Assembly: GCA_002077045.2 (NCBI GenBank)
Contig: KZ111154.1
Location: 493,663 to 557,662, forward strand
Source: Rachicladosporium sp. CCFEE 5018
Lineage: Eukaryota > Ascomycota > Dothideomycetes > Cladosporiales > Cladosporiaceae
Direction of reading: 5' to 3'
DNA length: 64,000 bases
This document shows, in pieces, positions 31,420-41,752 of this stretch. Within the stretch, counting starts at the first letter, position 1, and each line of letters begins with the position of its first letter. A program made the translations under genes and the position numbers. Under the pieces are notes generated by a model. It had not been told where the DNA came from, ran no database searches, and saw only the letters and a list, made by a program, of their open reading frames with translations.

Positions 31420-32670
31420 ATGGCCACCTCCGGCGACGTCACGTCGCAACTTCGCAAGCTTGAGACCAGCTCTCAGAGCCCCCAACAACGAGCCGAAGCA
31501 TATACAGGCACCCTGGACACCATCATCACCTCCTTCACCGATGATGACCTCTCCACAAACCTCATCGCTTACGTCAATTCCATCCTCTCAGATAACATCG
31601 GTGTCATTCACTCTCGTCCACTCCTTTCCACATTCCTAGAACGCTTCGCCACGCTATCAAACGAAACCAGAATCGCCGCCGGCTCAGAGATCCTCGAGAT
31701 CCTCGCACCAAAGACAGTCTCCTACGAGCAACAAGACACGGCCCTCAAGTTCCTCCTTGCAGATGCCTACGAAGCAGACGAAGACTTTGGCTCCTCAGCG
31801 AAAGTCCTACAAGTCATCACTCTAGACTCCTCTCAACGTGCGGTGTCAGATGACGAGAAAGCGAAAGTATGGATGCGTATCTGCCGTTGCTACCTGGAGG
31901 AAGGAGACTCGACCAATGCGACTACGTACCTAAATCGCGTCAAGCAGGTGATCTTCAACGTCACAGACGCCGAGACCCGTCTGTTCTTTGCCCTCAGCCA
32001 AGCACGGATCAGCGACTCCATGCGCAACTTCCTCGACGCCTCAGCAGCGTACTACACTCTCTGCAATGAGTCCTCGATAGACGAGGAAGAGCGTCTACAC
32101 ACTCTCCGGCAAGCCATTACAACTGCTGTGCTCGCGCCAGCTGGTCCGCAACGCGCTCGTCAACTAGGTAGACTATACAAAGATGAGCGCGCCTCGGAGA
32201 CTCCCGAGTACTCCATCCTCGAGAAGATCTTCCTCGACCGCCTCCTCTCACCCTCCGAAGTGAAGACTTTCGCCGCAGAGCTCAAGGACCACCAACTCGC
32301 CAAGACCGCTGACGGGAGCACAGTTCTCGATAAAGCAGTCCTTGAGCACAACCTCCTTGCCGTGTCTCGGCTCTACCAAAACATCACCCTTCCCGCTCTC
32401 GGCGCTCTACTCGGCGTTGATGCAGACCGCGCTGAAGAGTACGCGGCAGGCATGGTTGAGAGCGGTCGCTTGGGCGGGAGCATTGATCAGATCGAGGGAG
32501 TCATTCATTTCGGGGCTGTGAAGGGCGATAGTGCTGGTGGGGAGAGGACTGCAGGTGGGCTGAGGGCTTGGGATGTGAATGTGCAGGGACTTGCGGAGGA
32601 GGTTGAGAGGGTTACGACGTTGTTGCAGAGGGAGGAGGCGGCGTGGTATGAGGTGCAGATTGCTGCATGA
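31420..32670 (+). CDS. CSN4: COP9 signalosome subunit 4 (CsnD)
   Basis: A single exon of 416 residues, very close to the family's length. The COP9 signalosome removes Nedd8 from cullins; in filamentous fungi it affects development and secondary metabolism. Conserved segments include AYVNSILSDNIGVIHSRPLL, TVSYEQQDTALKFLLADAYE, RICRCYLEEGDSTNATTYLN and TTAVLAPAGPQRARQLGRLY. The PCI winged-helix region has YSILEKIFLDRLL, DGSTVLDKAVLEHNLLAVSR, LYQNITLPALGALLGV and GSIDQIEGVIHFG. The initiator is the first ATG and is followed by a typical helical start. Confidence 0.95.
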   Translation: MATSGDVTSQLRKLETSSQSPQQRAEAYTGTLDTIITSFTDDDLSTNLIAYVNSILSDNIGVIHSRPLLSTFLERFATLSNETRIAAGSEILEILAPKTVSYEQQDTALKFLLADAYEADEDFGSSAKVLQVITLDSSQRAVSDDEKAKVWMRICRCYLEEGDSTNATTYLNRVKQVIFNVTDAETRLFFALSQARISDSMRNFLDASAAYYTLCNESSIDEEERLHTLRQAITTAVLAPAGPQRARQLGRLYKDERASETPEYSILEKIFLDRLLSPSEVKTFAAELKDHQLAKTADGSTVLDKAVLEHNLLAVSRLYQNITLPALGALLGVDADRAEEYAAGMVESGRLGGSIDQIEGVIHFGAVKGDSAGGERTAGGLRAWDVNVQGLAEEVERVTTLLQREEAAWYEVQIAA

Positions 32671-33354
32671 AGCAATAATGAACAGGACGGCATGATGACT
32701 AGTACGAGGCGGCGTTACCAGCTGAGCGCTGAGTGATGGCAGACTTCCCAGCCGCAGTTGGGAAAAGCTACGAGTCACCACGAAGCTATGCGGACGTATT
32801 CACTGTCTGCGTCGCCTACTACGATGTCGGTAGAGTGCCAGAGGTGGTCAGCTACCTAGTGAGCCGTAGACCGCTCAGAGGTGCACGTAGACATCGTCGC
32901 TGCAGCCGCGTCACCCTCAGGCACGAGGCGTGTTGCTTCAGTCGCGTCAACATAGATCACAATGTTTTCCTTACGCAGATCAGACCCAATGGAGCAATTG
33001 CTTATCGACAATGCTCGTTGCGCCGAAGTACGTACGCCCGCCATCTTGGCATTCGTTACCTCGATGTGAATGCGGAGTTCACCTCGGAGTTAGGTATGGC
33101 CCCATTCGTTCGTTATTGGCCAAACTGCATCGTGTGCCATGATTGCCTGGGAACAGCGAACGCGTTATGGGTGTACGTACAGGTGAAAGGCGTGGATGAT
33201 GCCTTTGGGAATGAAAGTGTCGTAGGCGAGCCGTTTCATGGAGCCTGTTCCATTGAGCTAGGTATATAGTCTCGATCAAGTCACGATGAGTGACATGTAC
33301 TCTTCGGTCTACCGAGCACACCAAATCAAATTATCTGGCTTGGACAATGTCTGA
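32671..33354. other. Intergenic region, possible 5' exon of the next gene
   Basis: An open frame at 32733-33269 (178 codons) shows no family features and is not called. Part of this region could carry an undetected first exon for the small basic gene to the right, since that gene lacks a clear start. Confidence 0.3.
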
Positions 33355-33909
33355 CAAGCCCTCCCAATCGCCCATGCAAAGCAAGTTCACCGAGAAGTCC
33401 TCGGCATCATCCAGCACCACTCAATTTCGCCCTGCAGCGAACCCTCCATCGTCCACTCGCCAGTCCTCAGAAGCCTGGAGAAGGTCCGTCACTACGCCCT
33501 CTCCCTACCGCCTGCCAGCGACATCTCGCTGAACCCTCCAGTCAGCCCAGATACCTCGACTACAGCCTCTCTCCGTGCGTCCTCCACAGCTCCTGAGACT
33601 ACACTCAACATGTCGTCTCGGACCTCGCAGTCCACGTCACGCGGAGGTAGCTCAGCCGGCTCCATAGCCTCGGGTTCAAATCAAGAGCGTCGACGGTCTT
33701 CGCTTAGCAAGGCTGTCGACAAAGCCAAGGCGAAGCTAAGCCGTTCGCAGAGCGGTGCTGAGATACTGCCGGATGATGAGGAGGCGTTCGAGAAAGCTAG
33801 AGAGAGGGAGGTGAAGAGAGAGAAGAGGAAGGAGGAATTTGAGAAGAGTGGGCTGAAGGAGCAGACTATGTTTGGGATGAAGGGAGCAGGGGGGTTTGGA
33901 AGCCTGTAG
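33355..33909 (+). CDS. Small Ser-rich basic hypothetical protein, 5' end unresolved
   Basis: The frame ending at 33909 is open from 33355 (184 codons). It reads KQVHREVLGIIQHHS, then VLRSLEKVRHYALSLPPAS, then a Ser/Thr-rich disordered stretch (SSRTSQSTSRGGSSAGSIAS), a basic helix (LSKAVDKAKAKLSRSQSGAE), a long charged helix (EEAFEKAREREVKREKRKEE) and the end TMFGMKGAGGFGSL. A TGA at 33352-33354 closes the frame upstream. The nearest ATG (33347, MSDKPSQS) is in a different frame that stops after 62 codons. A 5' intron with an acceptor near ...ctgacaag, or a first exon further left, is likely. The internal Met at 33610 would give a 99-residue protein. The family is not recognised. Confidence 0.5.
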   Translation, partial: QALPIAHAKQVHREVLGIIQHHSISPCSEPSIVHSPVLRSLEKVRHYALSLPPASDISLNPPVSPDTSTTASLRASSTAPETTLNMSSRTSQSTSRGGSSAGSIASGSNQERRRSSLSKAVDKAKAKLSRSQSGAEILPDDEEAFEKAREREVKREKRKEEFEKSGLKEQTMFGMKGAGGFGSL

Positions 33910-35196
33910 GAGAGGGAAGGAGTTCATCTTAGACACTGCTGCGGTTCCTGGAGTTGGGGGCTTTGCTGTCTTTGAATTGCGATGTTCCGGCTAAGTAAGG
34001 ATAGGAGAGATCACACAGCGTAGAGCAGTGCCCTCAACGCGTACGCTCATCTAGCCTGTTGTTAGTAGGAAAGATATACTCTCCGAGCTTGCAACGCAAT
34101 ACTTTGCGAAGACGCGTCGTTCTCACGTCTCCGTCCTGATGGTGAACGAGGATGAGCTTCGATAAGTGACTTGATATCATCGTCAGGTTGGTCCACTTGG
34201 CCTGCGAATCAGCGCCAGGCCTTCTCTTGGCGGCTATGCGTTTGGTGCTGCGAGCTGACAATTGGTGAGCAAAGCACACTTTCAATTGCCGTGGCCGAAG
34301 TGTCCACGAGCGACCATGCCAGATATCCGAGTAGAAGACTATTGTACTTGTGCAGACTTGCACAAGCTACGAGTCGCCGGAACGCTGCGTAGTCTGTCTT
34401 GTTGAGACTACTCGGTCTCTATCAATGTGACAAGCTTTGCCGATGAAGTCCGCATCGCAGATGGCAGTGCTCGAAGCTCAAGCTCGCCTGTCACCTGGCA
34501 GCCGAAGTACCGGGCCAAGCTTACGTATCGCTGGCCGTGGCCCTCCGCCGTGACTTGTTATGCATGTACACATGTACATCTGAAACACCAGCTATGCATG
34601 GCAGATCCTGGTCCTAAGCGGCACTTGACGACGCTCGACAGCAGAGATGCTGTTGGAGTCATCATAAGCCTTGGTCCAACAACTCCGCTTGTGGGATAGC
34701 ATGTAGTCGAACAAGGTGAATTAGACAAGGAGAATGAACGAGGGAAAGGATGATGGCCGTGCCAATGCTTTGTTTATGATACGCGGAAGGAAGATCGGCC
34801 CGCAGCTTGCGTCCACATTAGCGCGTAGACACCCCGCAATCGCAGCATAGGGTCAACTTTAGGCGAGCAGTTGATGTTGGCAATCCTCACGCGGTGTGCA
34901 CCAGCAACAATCCATTCGATCGACCAGCGCAATTTCAACTCGTTCATGACCGGAGCCTGAACGCTCGCTCTGCCTCAGGCGTTCCGCCATCGCCACTCTC
35001 TGCTGGCAGGTGACTTCACTTCCTTTTTGCGCATCGCACCCCGACCAACATCGCTTAGCAAAGACCCATCTTGATAACACATCATGATGGCTCTGCTGGC
35101 GATACGATGCTGGTAGCTGTGCCACGGCTGCTGCTCGGAGCATGCACGTGACAGGACTATTGAACTCGAGAGGACCTGTGAAGGACGCCTGATCCG
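33910..35196. other. Intergenic region upstream of RIM15
   Basis: A 1287-bp region with no convincing exon on either strand; a long upstream region is common for signalling kinases. No tRNA or repeat was recognised. Confidence 0.4.
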
Positions 35197-38100
35197 ATGG
35201 CCGACACACCACCAACACCGCCGCAGGGGACGCTACTGCCACCTGCGGTAAGTGCGCTGAAAGAAGATGCTGCGAAAGACAGTCAATCACGTGCTCAGAT
35301 GGAGAGGACGATCAGTATGGACATTCGCGAGGAGAGAGAAGATCTCAAGAAGGCAGCCGAGCAATCAGTGAACGCGATCATGGAGATGGACCTGAAAGGG
35401 AATGTTCGATGGCTCAGTCCCTCATGGCAGGATCTCACAGGCCATGCCGTAAGTGGTCTGCTCGGCAAGCCGATTGGCGACATGCTCTTGGGCAACACGA
35501 CGATCTTTACAACGTGCGTGGACAGCATTCGGAAGGACGACTCGAAAAGTCAGATCATACGCTTCACCGTCAGATCTCCGGCAGAGTCTGGCAGCATTCT
35601 CACGTCACCGATTGAGGTCCGAGACACAGCTGCAGAGGTTCCGCTTGAGAAGAAGGCGCCGAGCGAAGAGACAGCTCCTGACTCAGTAGACGCCCCTGAC
35701 TCAGCAGAGGCTCCCGATCCAGCTGAGGCTCCCAGTCAGGCTGTCGCTCAAGAAGCCGATGCGGTCGAGGAGGAGCAAGCTCAAGGTATCTTCTTGGAGG
35801 CGCAAGGTATCATGGTGTACGACAGAACCTCGGGTGCTGAAAGTCACACCATGTGGATGATCAAGCCTGCGGTGGTCCGAGAGATTACCATCGATCTGCC
35901 GGACGTGTTGGTAGAGTCATTGGGCATCGGCGCGGAGATGTTGGCGGATTATCTGACGCTACTCGCTGAAGTCGGTGTGCACAATCCAGGAAGTCACCCG
36001 CCACCCCTTCCGGTGCTGTGCCGGATCTGCGAGCGCTCAATCACACCTTGGTGGTTCGAAAAGCATACGGAGCTTTGTTCACAGGAGCATCGCGCCGAGA
36101 TGGAAGTACAGATGGCACAGGAATCGCTCAACGAGCAGCGATCGGCTTTGGTCAGAGTTTTGGATGCATTGGAAGCGCAGTCTCGGCACGCCAAGACTGG
36201 GCCTCAAGACGTCGGCTCACCCGTGCCAGCACCCATTGCTGAGTACAAAGGCATGCCCATCGGTTACAGCTCTACGCCAACGTCTGGTCCCTCGTCTGGC
36301 AGAGCTTCACCCGCCACTGGTCCTCAACAACGGTCACGAGAATCATCGGCAAGTGGCTTTGGCCATCATCGTGCACGTTCCTTTGCCGTGCGACGACCAC
36401 TTGCGCGCATCGTCGAGCTCGTAATGGATCTCTGCGACACGGCGATGGAGATCAGCACCCCGGCTATCAAGGACACCAAGGGCTGGGCACCTGGCGAGTT
36501 TCGCACCCAATCGCCGCAATCCGAGGGCCGCATACAACAAGTCATGCAGTGGCAATCGCCCAGCATAGCGACTCTCGAGAACGAACAAGGACTGGCCGTG
36601 CTCTGTGACGACACTTCAATGCTCGCGAAGGCGAAGCTGGACGCCGTGTTCCGTCATCGCCAGATTTTAGAGTACTCTGAACGCATCAGGGTCGAGTACG
36701 ATGTACTCGTCCAGGAATGTATCGAGGCGGCGATGCAAAAGGCTGCGAGCATCACTGCTGGCGAAGTAAGCGATTCAAGTGAGAGCCTGGACGAGTTCCA
36801 AACGCCTGATGAGCAACCACTGGACATCTCGCCACGAGACCCGCAACAAGATCTGCAGTCAGATACTTCATCGTTGGCTGGATCATACCCGTCTGCGCCG
36901 CTCCCATCGGCTATGGCTATGGCGCTACGCAATGTATCAGACCCTATGCTTAGCCGACGAACTTCTTCGGTAGGTTCTTCGAGAGCTAGCAGCCCTGGTG
37001 GCGGTCATGCGACGCCCAAGTCTTATGGCACGATGTCCATGACCGATTTGCCTTTCCCGAAGCGCGGATCGCTCGCGCCCGAGAGTGATGCTGGCGGTGA
37101 CAGCGACAGCAGCATGCGATCTTCTGTAGCGTCCGCTGGCCGCCGTCGCGCTGACTCGCCTAGCGCCGAGTTGAGTCTGAGCCGCATGGCAAGCACCAGG
37201 TCACGCGAGCGGAAGCGCAAGAGTCTTGTGCTTCCGAGCCTGATGGCTGCGAACCGTCAACCATCGCCTGGTCGCGTACCTCCAGGGCCTTCCTCACCTC
37301 TGCGTATGGTTAAGCCAAGGCTACCAAGCGGCGCAGAGAGCATGCCATCTCCCATCACTTCACCCATACTGCACTCAACTGACTTTACGTCGCCTATCAT
37401 CCGAGCTCAAAGTCAACATCACCATCGCAGACAGTCCTCTGCAGCCATGTCGGACGCAATGGGCAGACCTGCTTCACCGCGACTAAGCACTGTACAGAGC
37501 AATCCGCAGCCTCGTGCCGTGCAGACTTCGATCAAGGATTTCGAGATCATCAAGCCCATTAGTAAAGGCGCTTTCGGTAGCGTGTACCTCGCAAAGAAGA
37601 AGTCGACTGGTGACTACTATGCTATTAAGGTATTGAACAAGGCCGACATGGTCGCCAAGAATCAAGTCACGAATGTGAAGGCAGAGCGAGCGATCATGAT
37701 GTGGCAAGGCGAGAGCGATTTCGTGGCGAAGCTCTACTGGACGTTCTCGAGCAAAGACTACCTATACCTCGTGATGGAGTATCTCAATGGTGGCGATTGC
37801 GCGTCTCTCATCAAGGTTCTCGGCGAGCTGCCGGAAGACTGGACAAAGAAGTACATCGCTGAAGTGGTGCTCTGCGTTCAGCACCTCCATGCACGCCAGA
37901 TCGTACACCGAGATCTCAAGCCGGACAATCTGCTTATCGAGGCCAAGGGTCATCTCAAGCTTACTGACTTCGGCTTGTCACGCATGGGAATGGTCGGCCG
38001 TCAGAAGCGCATACTGAATGCTAAGCCTGGCGAGGCGCCGCCAGATCTTCTGAAGCAGGGTCCGTTCCGTCGCGCGCCATCTATCACTTCGTCAAGGTCA

Positions 38101-41100
38101 ACGTCGTTCGATTTCATGGCAAGCAACGGCTCTCCAGCGCAGACTCCTGCACTCACACCATATCCTGGCTCCGATTTAAGCCAGCCCTCGTACTTCAGTC
38201 TCAATCGTGACAGCTCGAGGGAAGGCAGGCGTACGTCGGGAGGTTTACGTAGTGACAGTGGCGAAAGCGATGCACTCAACAGTATGTTCAGACGGTTCTC
38301 TGTGATTGACGGACGCACGCCCATCGAGGAAGAGACCGACGTTGAGGAGGAGAACGGAAGCCCCGATCCTTACGGATTCCAACCACTAAGCCAAGTTTCT
38401 AGTCACCAGCGGATTGACACGCCTCCAATTGCGAGCACAGCAATGCCTCCACCGCCCATGCATCTCTTCGATCCTGAGGATAGCAACAGGCGTTTCGTGG
38501 GTACGCCAGATTACCTTGCACCAGAGACTATCAACGGCGCAGGGCAAGACGAGATGAGTGATTGGTGGTCTGTTGGATGTATCGTGTTCGAGTGTCTGTA
38601 CGGACGGCCACCTTTCAACGCAGACTCACCTGATCAGGTGTTCGAGAAAATCTTGGCTCGCAACATACAGTGGCCGGAGGACGACGATGATGACAATGCG
38701 TCGCCTGAAGCGAAGGATCTGATCGACAAGCTGCTGTGCATCGACCCGAAAGACCGTCTTGGATCAAATAAGGATGACAAGTATCCAAGCGGTGGCGATG
38801 AGATCAAGGCGCATGCTTGGTTCTCCGAGATCAATTGGGACACACTGCGCGAGGATGAAGCATCGTTCATACCCATGGCTGAGAATCCAGAGGACACCGA
38901 ATACTTCGACGCACGTGGTGCGACAATGCAGAACTTCTCTGCTGAGTTTGAAGATCAGACTACCTCACCAGCACAGACCCCGGGAGCCGACTATCCTGAC
39001 CGCCCGCATGACGCATTATCAAGAGTAAGAAGCCAAGTCAATGCGGCTGTCAAGCGCAATTTGATGCCTCTACACATCCCTCCGCACGTTCGAGACCAAA
39101 AAGCACGGCGACTAAGTGAGCCTGCCGTCGCTGATGACTTTGGCAACTTCTCGTATAAGAACCTGCCAGTGTTGGAGAAGTTGAACAAGGATGTCATTCA
39201 GAAGTTCCGCGCAGAGTCACAAGCACAGGGTCATGCTAAGTCCGCTTCGGTAGCTGGTAGTTCGTCGCCAGCGATCACATCGCCGTCTGTGGCGCCTTCG
39301 CTGGCCTCAAGTCCCGTACTGTCTATGCCGCTTCACCGGACGCTGTCTGCCAACAAGGGCCACAACCGGTCACACTCGCCATCCACGCTCAGCCAAACCA
39401 ACTCCTCGCCTAGCAGAGGCTCTCAGCCTGGGTCCCCATTGCTTGTGTCCTTCAGCACGGGACCCAACCAGGAGCGAAAGCGAACAACAAGTGGCGCTGC
39501 TGTTCTATCAGGTCAAAGTAGTAGCTCACTGCAGCCGGGCAGCTTCTTCGAGCAAGTACCACGCCTTCCAGTCACTTTCAAGACCTCGGGTACACCCTCA
39601 CCGGTCAAGAGCATGAAGTCCGGTTCTATCCAGATCCCGCTTTCGCAAGAGATGGCCAAGCAGAGGCAGTCAAGCGCCTCCTCGCCTCGACAGCGATCAC
39701 ACACTGTTGGTTCGCAAGATCAAGACGGCGATCTCGTGCCTGAGCTGGTACCCAATCACCACAAGCGGCGCAGTGGCGTCTTCGACATCTCGCCATCTTC
39801 CTCCGACAACGAGGATACCAGACAGAAAGCGTTGCTCAGGGTGCAGCGCCGGCGTCAGAGTTCTCGGCGATCGTCACAGGTCAGTCTTATGGATGGTCCA
39901 ACATTTCGCACACTGGATGTGCTGGTTTGCGAAGATCATCCAGTGTCGCGACTTGTGATGGAGCGCCTGCTTGAGAAGCTGCGCTGTCGTACTATCACTT
40001 GCAAGAACGGATCTGAAGCTATGCGCTATGCTATGTCAGAAGTCAAGTTCGACATCATCATGATGGAGTACAAGCTTCCACAAGTCAACGGGGCTGACGT
40101 TGCGCGCATGATACGGGATACGAAGAACGCGAATTCGAGTACGCCGATCGTGGCCGTGACTGGCTACCTGAAGGAGCTACAGGCGCCGCACAACTTCGAC
40201 GCTTTGATCGAAAAGCCACCGACGCGCGAGAAGCTCGAAAGCGCGATGGGCACCTTGTGCCAATGGAAGCCTGCGCCAGATGGCTGGAAGCCGTCACCTG
40301 CTCAGCAGATCCCGATGAGCAACTTGCGGCAGGTACCACAGTCGAGCTCATCCGCGGACACGAATAGTCCTACAAGTACATCTGTATCGGGTGTCGGGAG
40401 CTTTGGCACAGCAATGTCCAGCACTTGGAGCAACCCTACGCGCGGGAGCTCGATTGGCTCACAGTCCTCGATGGGCTCTCGCTTCGAGAGTATCCCACTC
40501 ATCATCAGCCGCCAAGCTACGAGTGACTTCAGCGATCTTGACCTTGAGCGCAACTTCGGTGGTCTAGGCATTACTTCACCAACATCTACCGTGCCTCCCG
40601 AGCTCGACTCGAGCAAGGCCAAGTCGCCGCCTCCAATCTCCTTGATACACCAGACGTCAGCCCCAGCCAGTCTCGAAACCCCCGAACCCCCTGCGACGAT
40701 CCGCAAACAGCCATCGTCCGAAGCCATAGCCGCTAAGCGTGCGTCCCTCGAGCGCCAGCCGCATGAGTCTACAGCTGAAAGCGGTGATGACGAGGACGAG
40801 GAGTTCGGCCATCCTTCCCACTCGTCGTCCTCGTTAGCCTCGACAATGTTCGCACAGCAGCCTGCTGCCATGCGGCAGCGCAGTCCTGCTCGAGCAAGGA
40901 AGGAGAAAAGAGCCAGCAAGCTTGGTATCGAGATGATGCGCACCAACTCGCAAGGTAGTGTCATTTCGAATGAGGATATCGCGGCTCTTAAGGATAGTTC
41001 AGCGAAGGCTGCCACGCACGTCACAGACGACACCAGCATTGCTGAGGAGTCTGCGGCTGAGGTAGAGAGGATAGGTGGGAGCTTGACGCCGCCTGAGATC

Positions 41101-41349
41101 TTCCCACGTGTCCCTGGTGGTGGCGAGAGCAAGGTCATCGACATGGATGCGAACGGCTACGACTATCTCACTGAGCCACTGGCGACTGTGAGAACGAGGA
41201 GCCTGAGTCCTTGCGCGATCGATCCGGAGGCGACGCCGAGGCCGAAACATCAGACACAAGATGGTACTACTGCCGAGACCGAGACTGGTAGCGGCGAAGA
41301 CTTTGACGAGGAGCCCACACCGCGCGGCACGCTCTCGCCTTTGCACTAA
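35197..41349 (+). CDS. RIM15: Rim15-type PAS/AGC kinase with C-terminal pseudo-receiver domain
   Basis: A single exon of 2050 residues. Rim15 is the Greatwall-like kinase that integrates nutrient signals (TORC1, PKA) and drives quiescence and stress programmes. Order: a PAS-like region at about residues 50-125; a Zn-knuckle-like CRICERSITPWWFEKHTELC near 275; a disordered Ser-rich stretch; and the kinase from about 782. Kinase motifs are GKGAFG-like SKGAFGSVYLA, AIKVLNK, HRDLKPDN at 904-911, DFG at about 924, and GTPDYLAPE near 1105. Some 185 residues separate DFG from APE, the long activation-segment insertion expected of Rim15/Greatwall kinases. The C-terminal receiver-like domain spans about 1573-1690. 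Its phosphoacceptor position is Glu (E1624 in IIMMEYKLP) rather than Asp, so phosphotransfer there is not expected. Length agrees with Pezizomycotina orthologues. Confidence 0.94.
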   Translation: MADTPPTPPQGTLLPPAVSALKEDAAKDSQSRAQMERTISMDIREEREDLKKAAEQSVNAIMEMDLKGNVRWLSPSWQDLTGHAVSGLLGKPIGDMLLGNTTIFTTCVDSIRKDDSKSQIIRFTVRSPAESGSILTSPIEVRDTAAEVPLEKKAPSEETAPDSVDAPDSAEAPDPAEAPSQAVAQEADAVEEEQAQGIFLEAQGIMVYDRTSGAESHTMWMIKPAVVREITIDLPDVLVESLGIGAEMLADYLTLLAEVGVHNPGSHPPPLPVLCRICERSITPWWFEKHTELCSQEHRAEMEVQMAQESLNEQRSALVRVLDALEAQSRHAKTGPQDVGSPVPAPIAEYKGMPIGYSSTPTSGPSSGRASPATGPQQRSRESSASGFGHHRARSFAVRRPLARIVELVMDLCDTAMEISTPAIKDTKGWAPGEFRTQSPQSEGRIQQVMQWQSPSIATLENEQGLAVLCDDTSMLAKAKLDAVFRHRQILEYSERIRVEYDVLVQECIEAAMQKAASITAGEVSDSSESLDEFQTPDEQPLDISPRDPQQDLQSDTSSLAGSYPSAPLPSAMAMALRNVSDPMLSRRTSSVGSSRASSPGGGHATPKSYGTMSMTDLPFPKRGSLAPESDAGGDSDSSMRSSVASAGRRRADSPSAELSLSRMASTRSRERKRKSLVLPSLMAANRQPSPGRVPPGPSSPLRMVKPRLPSGAESMPSPITSPILHSTDFTSPIIRAQSQHHHRRQSSAAMSDAMGRPASPRLSTVQSNPQPRAVQTSIKDFEIIKPISKGAFGSVYLAKKKSTGDYYAIKVLNKADMVAKNQVTNVKAERAIMMWQGESDFVAKLYWTFSSKDYLYLVMEYLNGGDCASLIKVLGELPEDWTKKYIAEVVLCVQHLHARQIVHRDLKPDNLLIEAKGHLKLTDFGLSRMGMVGRQKRILNAKPGEAPPDLLKQGPFRRAPSITSSRSTSFDFMASNGSPAQTPALTPYPGSDLSQPSYFSLNRDSSREGRRTSGGLRSDSGESDALNSMFRRFSVIDGRTPIEEETDVEEENGSPDPYGFQPLSQVSSHQRIDTPPIASTAMPPPPMHLFDPEDSNRRFVGTPDYLAPETINGAGQDEMSDWWSVGCIVFECLYGRPPFNADSPDQVFEKILARNIQWPEDDDDDNASPEAKDLIDKLLCIDPKDRLGSNKDDKYPSGGDEIKAHAWFSEINWDTLREDEASFIPMAENPEDTEYFDARGATMQNFSAEFEDQTTSPAQTPGADYPDRPHDALSRVRSQVNAAVKRNLMPLHIPPHVRDQKARRLSEPAVADDFGNFSYKNLPVLEKLNKDVIQKFRAESQAQGHAKSASVAGSSSPAITSPSVAPSLASSPVLSMPLHRTLSANKGHNRSHSPSTLSQTNSSPSRGSQPGSPLLVSFSTGPNQERKRTTSGAAVLSGQSSSSLQPGSFFEQVPRLPVTFKTSGTPSPVKSMKSGSIQIPLSQEMAKQRQSSASSPRQRSHTVGSQDQDGDLVPELVPNHHKRRSGVFDISPSSSDNEDTRQKALLRVQRRRQSSRRSSQVSLMDGPTFRTLDVLVCEDHPVSRLVMERLLEKLRCRTITCKNGSEAMRYAMSEVKFDIIMMEYKLPQVNGADVARMIRDTKNANSSTPIVAVTGYLKELQAPHNFDALIEKPPTREKLESAMGTLCQWKPAPDGWKPSPAQQIPMSNLRQVPQSSSSADTNSPTSTSVSGVGSFGTAMSSTWSNPTRGSSIGSQSSMGSRFESIPLIISRQATSDFSDLDLERNFGGLGITSPTSTVPPELDSSKAKSPPPISLIHQTSAPASLETPEPPATIRKQPSSEAIAAKRASLERQPHESTAESGDDEDEEFGHPSHSSSSLASTMFAQQPAAMRQRSPARARKEKRASKLGIEMMRTNSQGSVISNEDIAALKDSSAKAATHVTDDTSIAEESAAEVERIGGSLTPPEIFPRVPGGGESKVIDMDANGYDYLTEPLATVRTRSLSPCAIDPEATPRPKHQTQDGTTAETETGSGEDFDEEPTPRGTLSPLH

Positions 41350-41752
41350 TTGTGCGTGCGACAGGATTCTTTTCTTTTGTATGAGTGAGCGTGTGTTATT
41401 CACAGTCGTTACATGATCTTCTTTCGTATCAAATCAGCGGTAGAGCGAGCGAGGCGTTGGGGATACATATTTGGGCTCCCGAGGGAGGGAAACGGATTGT
41501 GCTTTTACGTTGGTGGGAGGCAGGCTATCAAGATTGGTGAGGTGATGGATATGTCAGGATAGAGTTGGTCAGACGCTCGATGCGCGCTGTACGCTATGTA
41601 TGAGAGGATAGCGAAGACTCCCATCCCACAAAGCCCCAAAATTCTCCAGTGCTCTTAGTGCCACTCTTCAACTCGCTGAGCGACTGTACAATGCAGCGTG
41701 CGTACAGGTCACTCTTTCAACACCACGGAGCGTAGCAGAGTCGTGACTTTCG
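41350..41752. other. Convergent 3' intergenic region
   Basis: A 403-bp stretch between the stops of RIM15 and the orphan-family gene. Nothing further was recognised. Confidence 0.4.

Noticed and set aside
32733..33269. 178-codon open frame as a gene
   Set aside because: No family motif, unlikely composition and no support from neighbours; kept only as a possible location of a missing 5' exon.
33640..33690. tRNA-like boxes: TAGCTCAGCCGG followed by GGTTCAAATCA
   Set aside because: The A- and B-box-like strings are only about 17 nt apart, leaving no room for an anticodon arm, and they lie inside a Ser-rich coding frame.
34859..35290. Leftward 143-codon frame overlapping the RIM15 start
   Set aside because: Runs antisense into the clear RIM15 N-terminus and lacks family features.
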